From BCD1 sp965230565 (lineage in GTDB: Bacteria; Bacteroidota; Bacteroidia; Chitinophagales; Saprospiraceae): DNA of 64,000 bases. Numbering within the stretch: position 1 is the first letter of the stretch; the number at the start of each line of letters is the position of its first letter. Position numbers and translations under genes: made by a program. This document shows positions 63,554 through 64,000 of the stretch, piece after piece. The DNA is taken from positions 620,001-684,000 of the forward strand of contig CBDDLH010000016.1 of the NCBI GenBank assembly GCA_965230565.1. Direction: 5' to 3'. The notes under the pieces were generated by a model. That model was not told where the DNA came from. It ran no database searches and was given only the letters and a program-made list of their open reading frames with translations.

Positions 63554-64000
63554 TTACCTCATTAAAGTCACATCTCCTTTAAACAATACCACTTCACCGT
63601 CGATAAATTCCACTTCAGCAAAGTAGGTGAACACCTGCGCATTATACAATTTTCCTCTGTCATATCCATCCCAACCAAAACCAGGGTCATTCGGTGGAAA
63701 ATCATATACTTCAAATACATTCTCTCCCCAGCGATTGAAGATCAGGAAGGAGCGAATATTAGAAACATCATTTCCTGTGAAAATGGAAAGAATATCGTTT
63801 ACGCCATCCCCATTAGGTGAGAATGCATTCGGGATGAACACCTCATATGGCCTGTCCACAAAGATCGTCACATCCTCTGTGCGGATACATCCATTCTCAT
63901 CCATGATCGTTATACTGTAATCCGTCGTCGTCATCGGCTGTACCGTGAACGACAAACAATCTCCACAATCCACACTGTCCTGGGCTTCCCATTCTATGCT
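63554..64000 (-). CDS. T9SS type B cargo protein, C-terminal end (5' partial)
   Basis: The frame runs off the window end: upstream codons continue as SIEWEAQDSVDCGDCLSF without a start (the GTG at 63973 is internal). The visible 148 residues hold the last PKD/Ig-like strand and the complete CHU_C sorting domain: VFIPNAFSPNGDGVNDILSIFTGNDVSNIRSFLIFNRWGENVFEVYDF, GFGWDGYDRGK, NAQVFTYFAEVEF, ending DVTLMR. The protein should be secreted by the type IX system and kept at the cell surface. What the missing N-terminal part does is not known. Confidence 0.92.
   Translation of the reverse strand, partial: SIEWEAQDSVDCGDCLSFTVQPMTTTDYSITIMDENGCIRTEDVTIFVDRPYEVFIPNAFSPNGDGVNDILSIFTGNDVSNIRSFLIFNRWGENVFEVYDFPPNDPGFGWDGYDRGKLYNAQVFTYFAEVEFIDGEVVLFKGDVTLMR

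Noticed and set aside
1..64000. CRISPR arrays, prophage, IS elements, tRNA and rRNA genes
   Set aside because: No regularly spaced repeats, transposase or integrase frames, or clover-leaf sequences were recognised by reading; tRNAscan and Infernal were not available.

Overview
The window looks like a chromosomal segment of a free-living, gliding-type member of the Bacteroidota, most likely near the Saprospiria (Lewinella/Haliscomenobacter-like). The evidence is three proteins with type B type-IX-secretion C-terminal domains (one with a SprB-type repeat), two TonB-dependent receptors with carboxypeptidase-regulatory N-termini, an S46 dipeptidyl-peptidase, LytS/LuxR proteins built on two-component-regulator propellers, moderate AT richness, almost no Shine-Dalgarno sequences, and several promoters of the Bacteroidota TTTG-N19-21-TAnnTTTG type. 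No rRNA, tRNA, CRISPR array, IS element or prophage was recognised. Taxonomy below phylum is inference.

Layout. 1-3.8 kb: end of a propeller/Y_Y_Y/LuxR regulator, era and a hypothetical gene. 3.9-7.5 kb: a GT39-like membrane protein and dnaK with an unusual upstream region. 7.8-13.8 kb: a barrel protein, an ECF sigma factor overlapping a membrane-anchored barrel protein, a low-potential 2[4Fe-4S] ferredoxin and a TonB receptor. 13.8-21.1 kb: a glycan section (GT2, GT-C membrane protein, propeller LytS kinase, Tat-exported GH125 mannosidase). 21.2-31.4 kb: a methyltransferase, a barrel protein, then a minus-strand run encoding a 2-hydroxyacyl-CoA dehydratase-like protein, a very large two-headed ATP-dependent activase, a START protein, a VTT/DedA-like membrane protein and a patatin. 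31.8-38.3 kb: two tandem T9SS-secreted adhesin-like genes, the second interrupted by a cluster of frame changes. 38.3-41.7 kb: SulP transporter and a CstB-like persulfide dioxygenase/rhodanese. 42.2-46.7 kb: DPP11-like peptidase, an elaborate palindromic element, FkbM methyltransferase and an M43-like pseudo-protease. 46.8-57.7 kb: housekeeping (RecB/AddA-like helicase, dcd, an exported pyrophosphatase, CCA-adding enzyme, dusB, truncated haemoglobin, rarA). 57.8-64 kb: Oar-like TonB protein, barrel protein, papain-family protease and the end of another T9SS cargo gene.

How the parts relate. Several genes work at the cell surface (TonB receptors, barrels, T9SS cargo, peptidases). The GT2 and GT-C genes could form a polyprenyl-phosphate-sugar route. 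CstB and SulP suggest sulfide/persulfide disposal. The most unusual set is the activase/dehydratase-like pair, which carries all the iron-sulfur cysteines expected of an ATP-driven radical-type reductase and is followed on the same strand by lipid-handling genes. The non-coding parts hold several unexplained elements: a compact branched palindrome (44435-44588), a candidate minus-strand small RNA (about 41998-42076), an orphan terminator ahead of the TonB gene, a possible sigma-54 promoter with TGTCA sites before dnaK, and a possible leaderless rarA.
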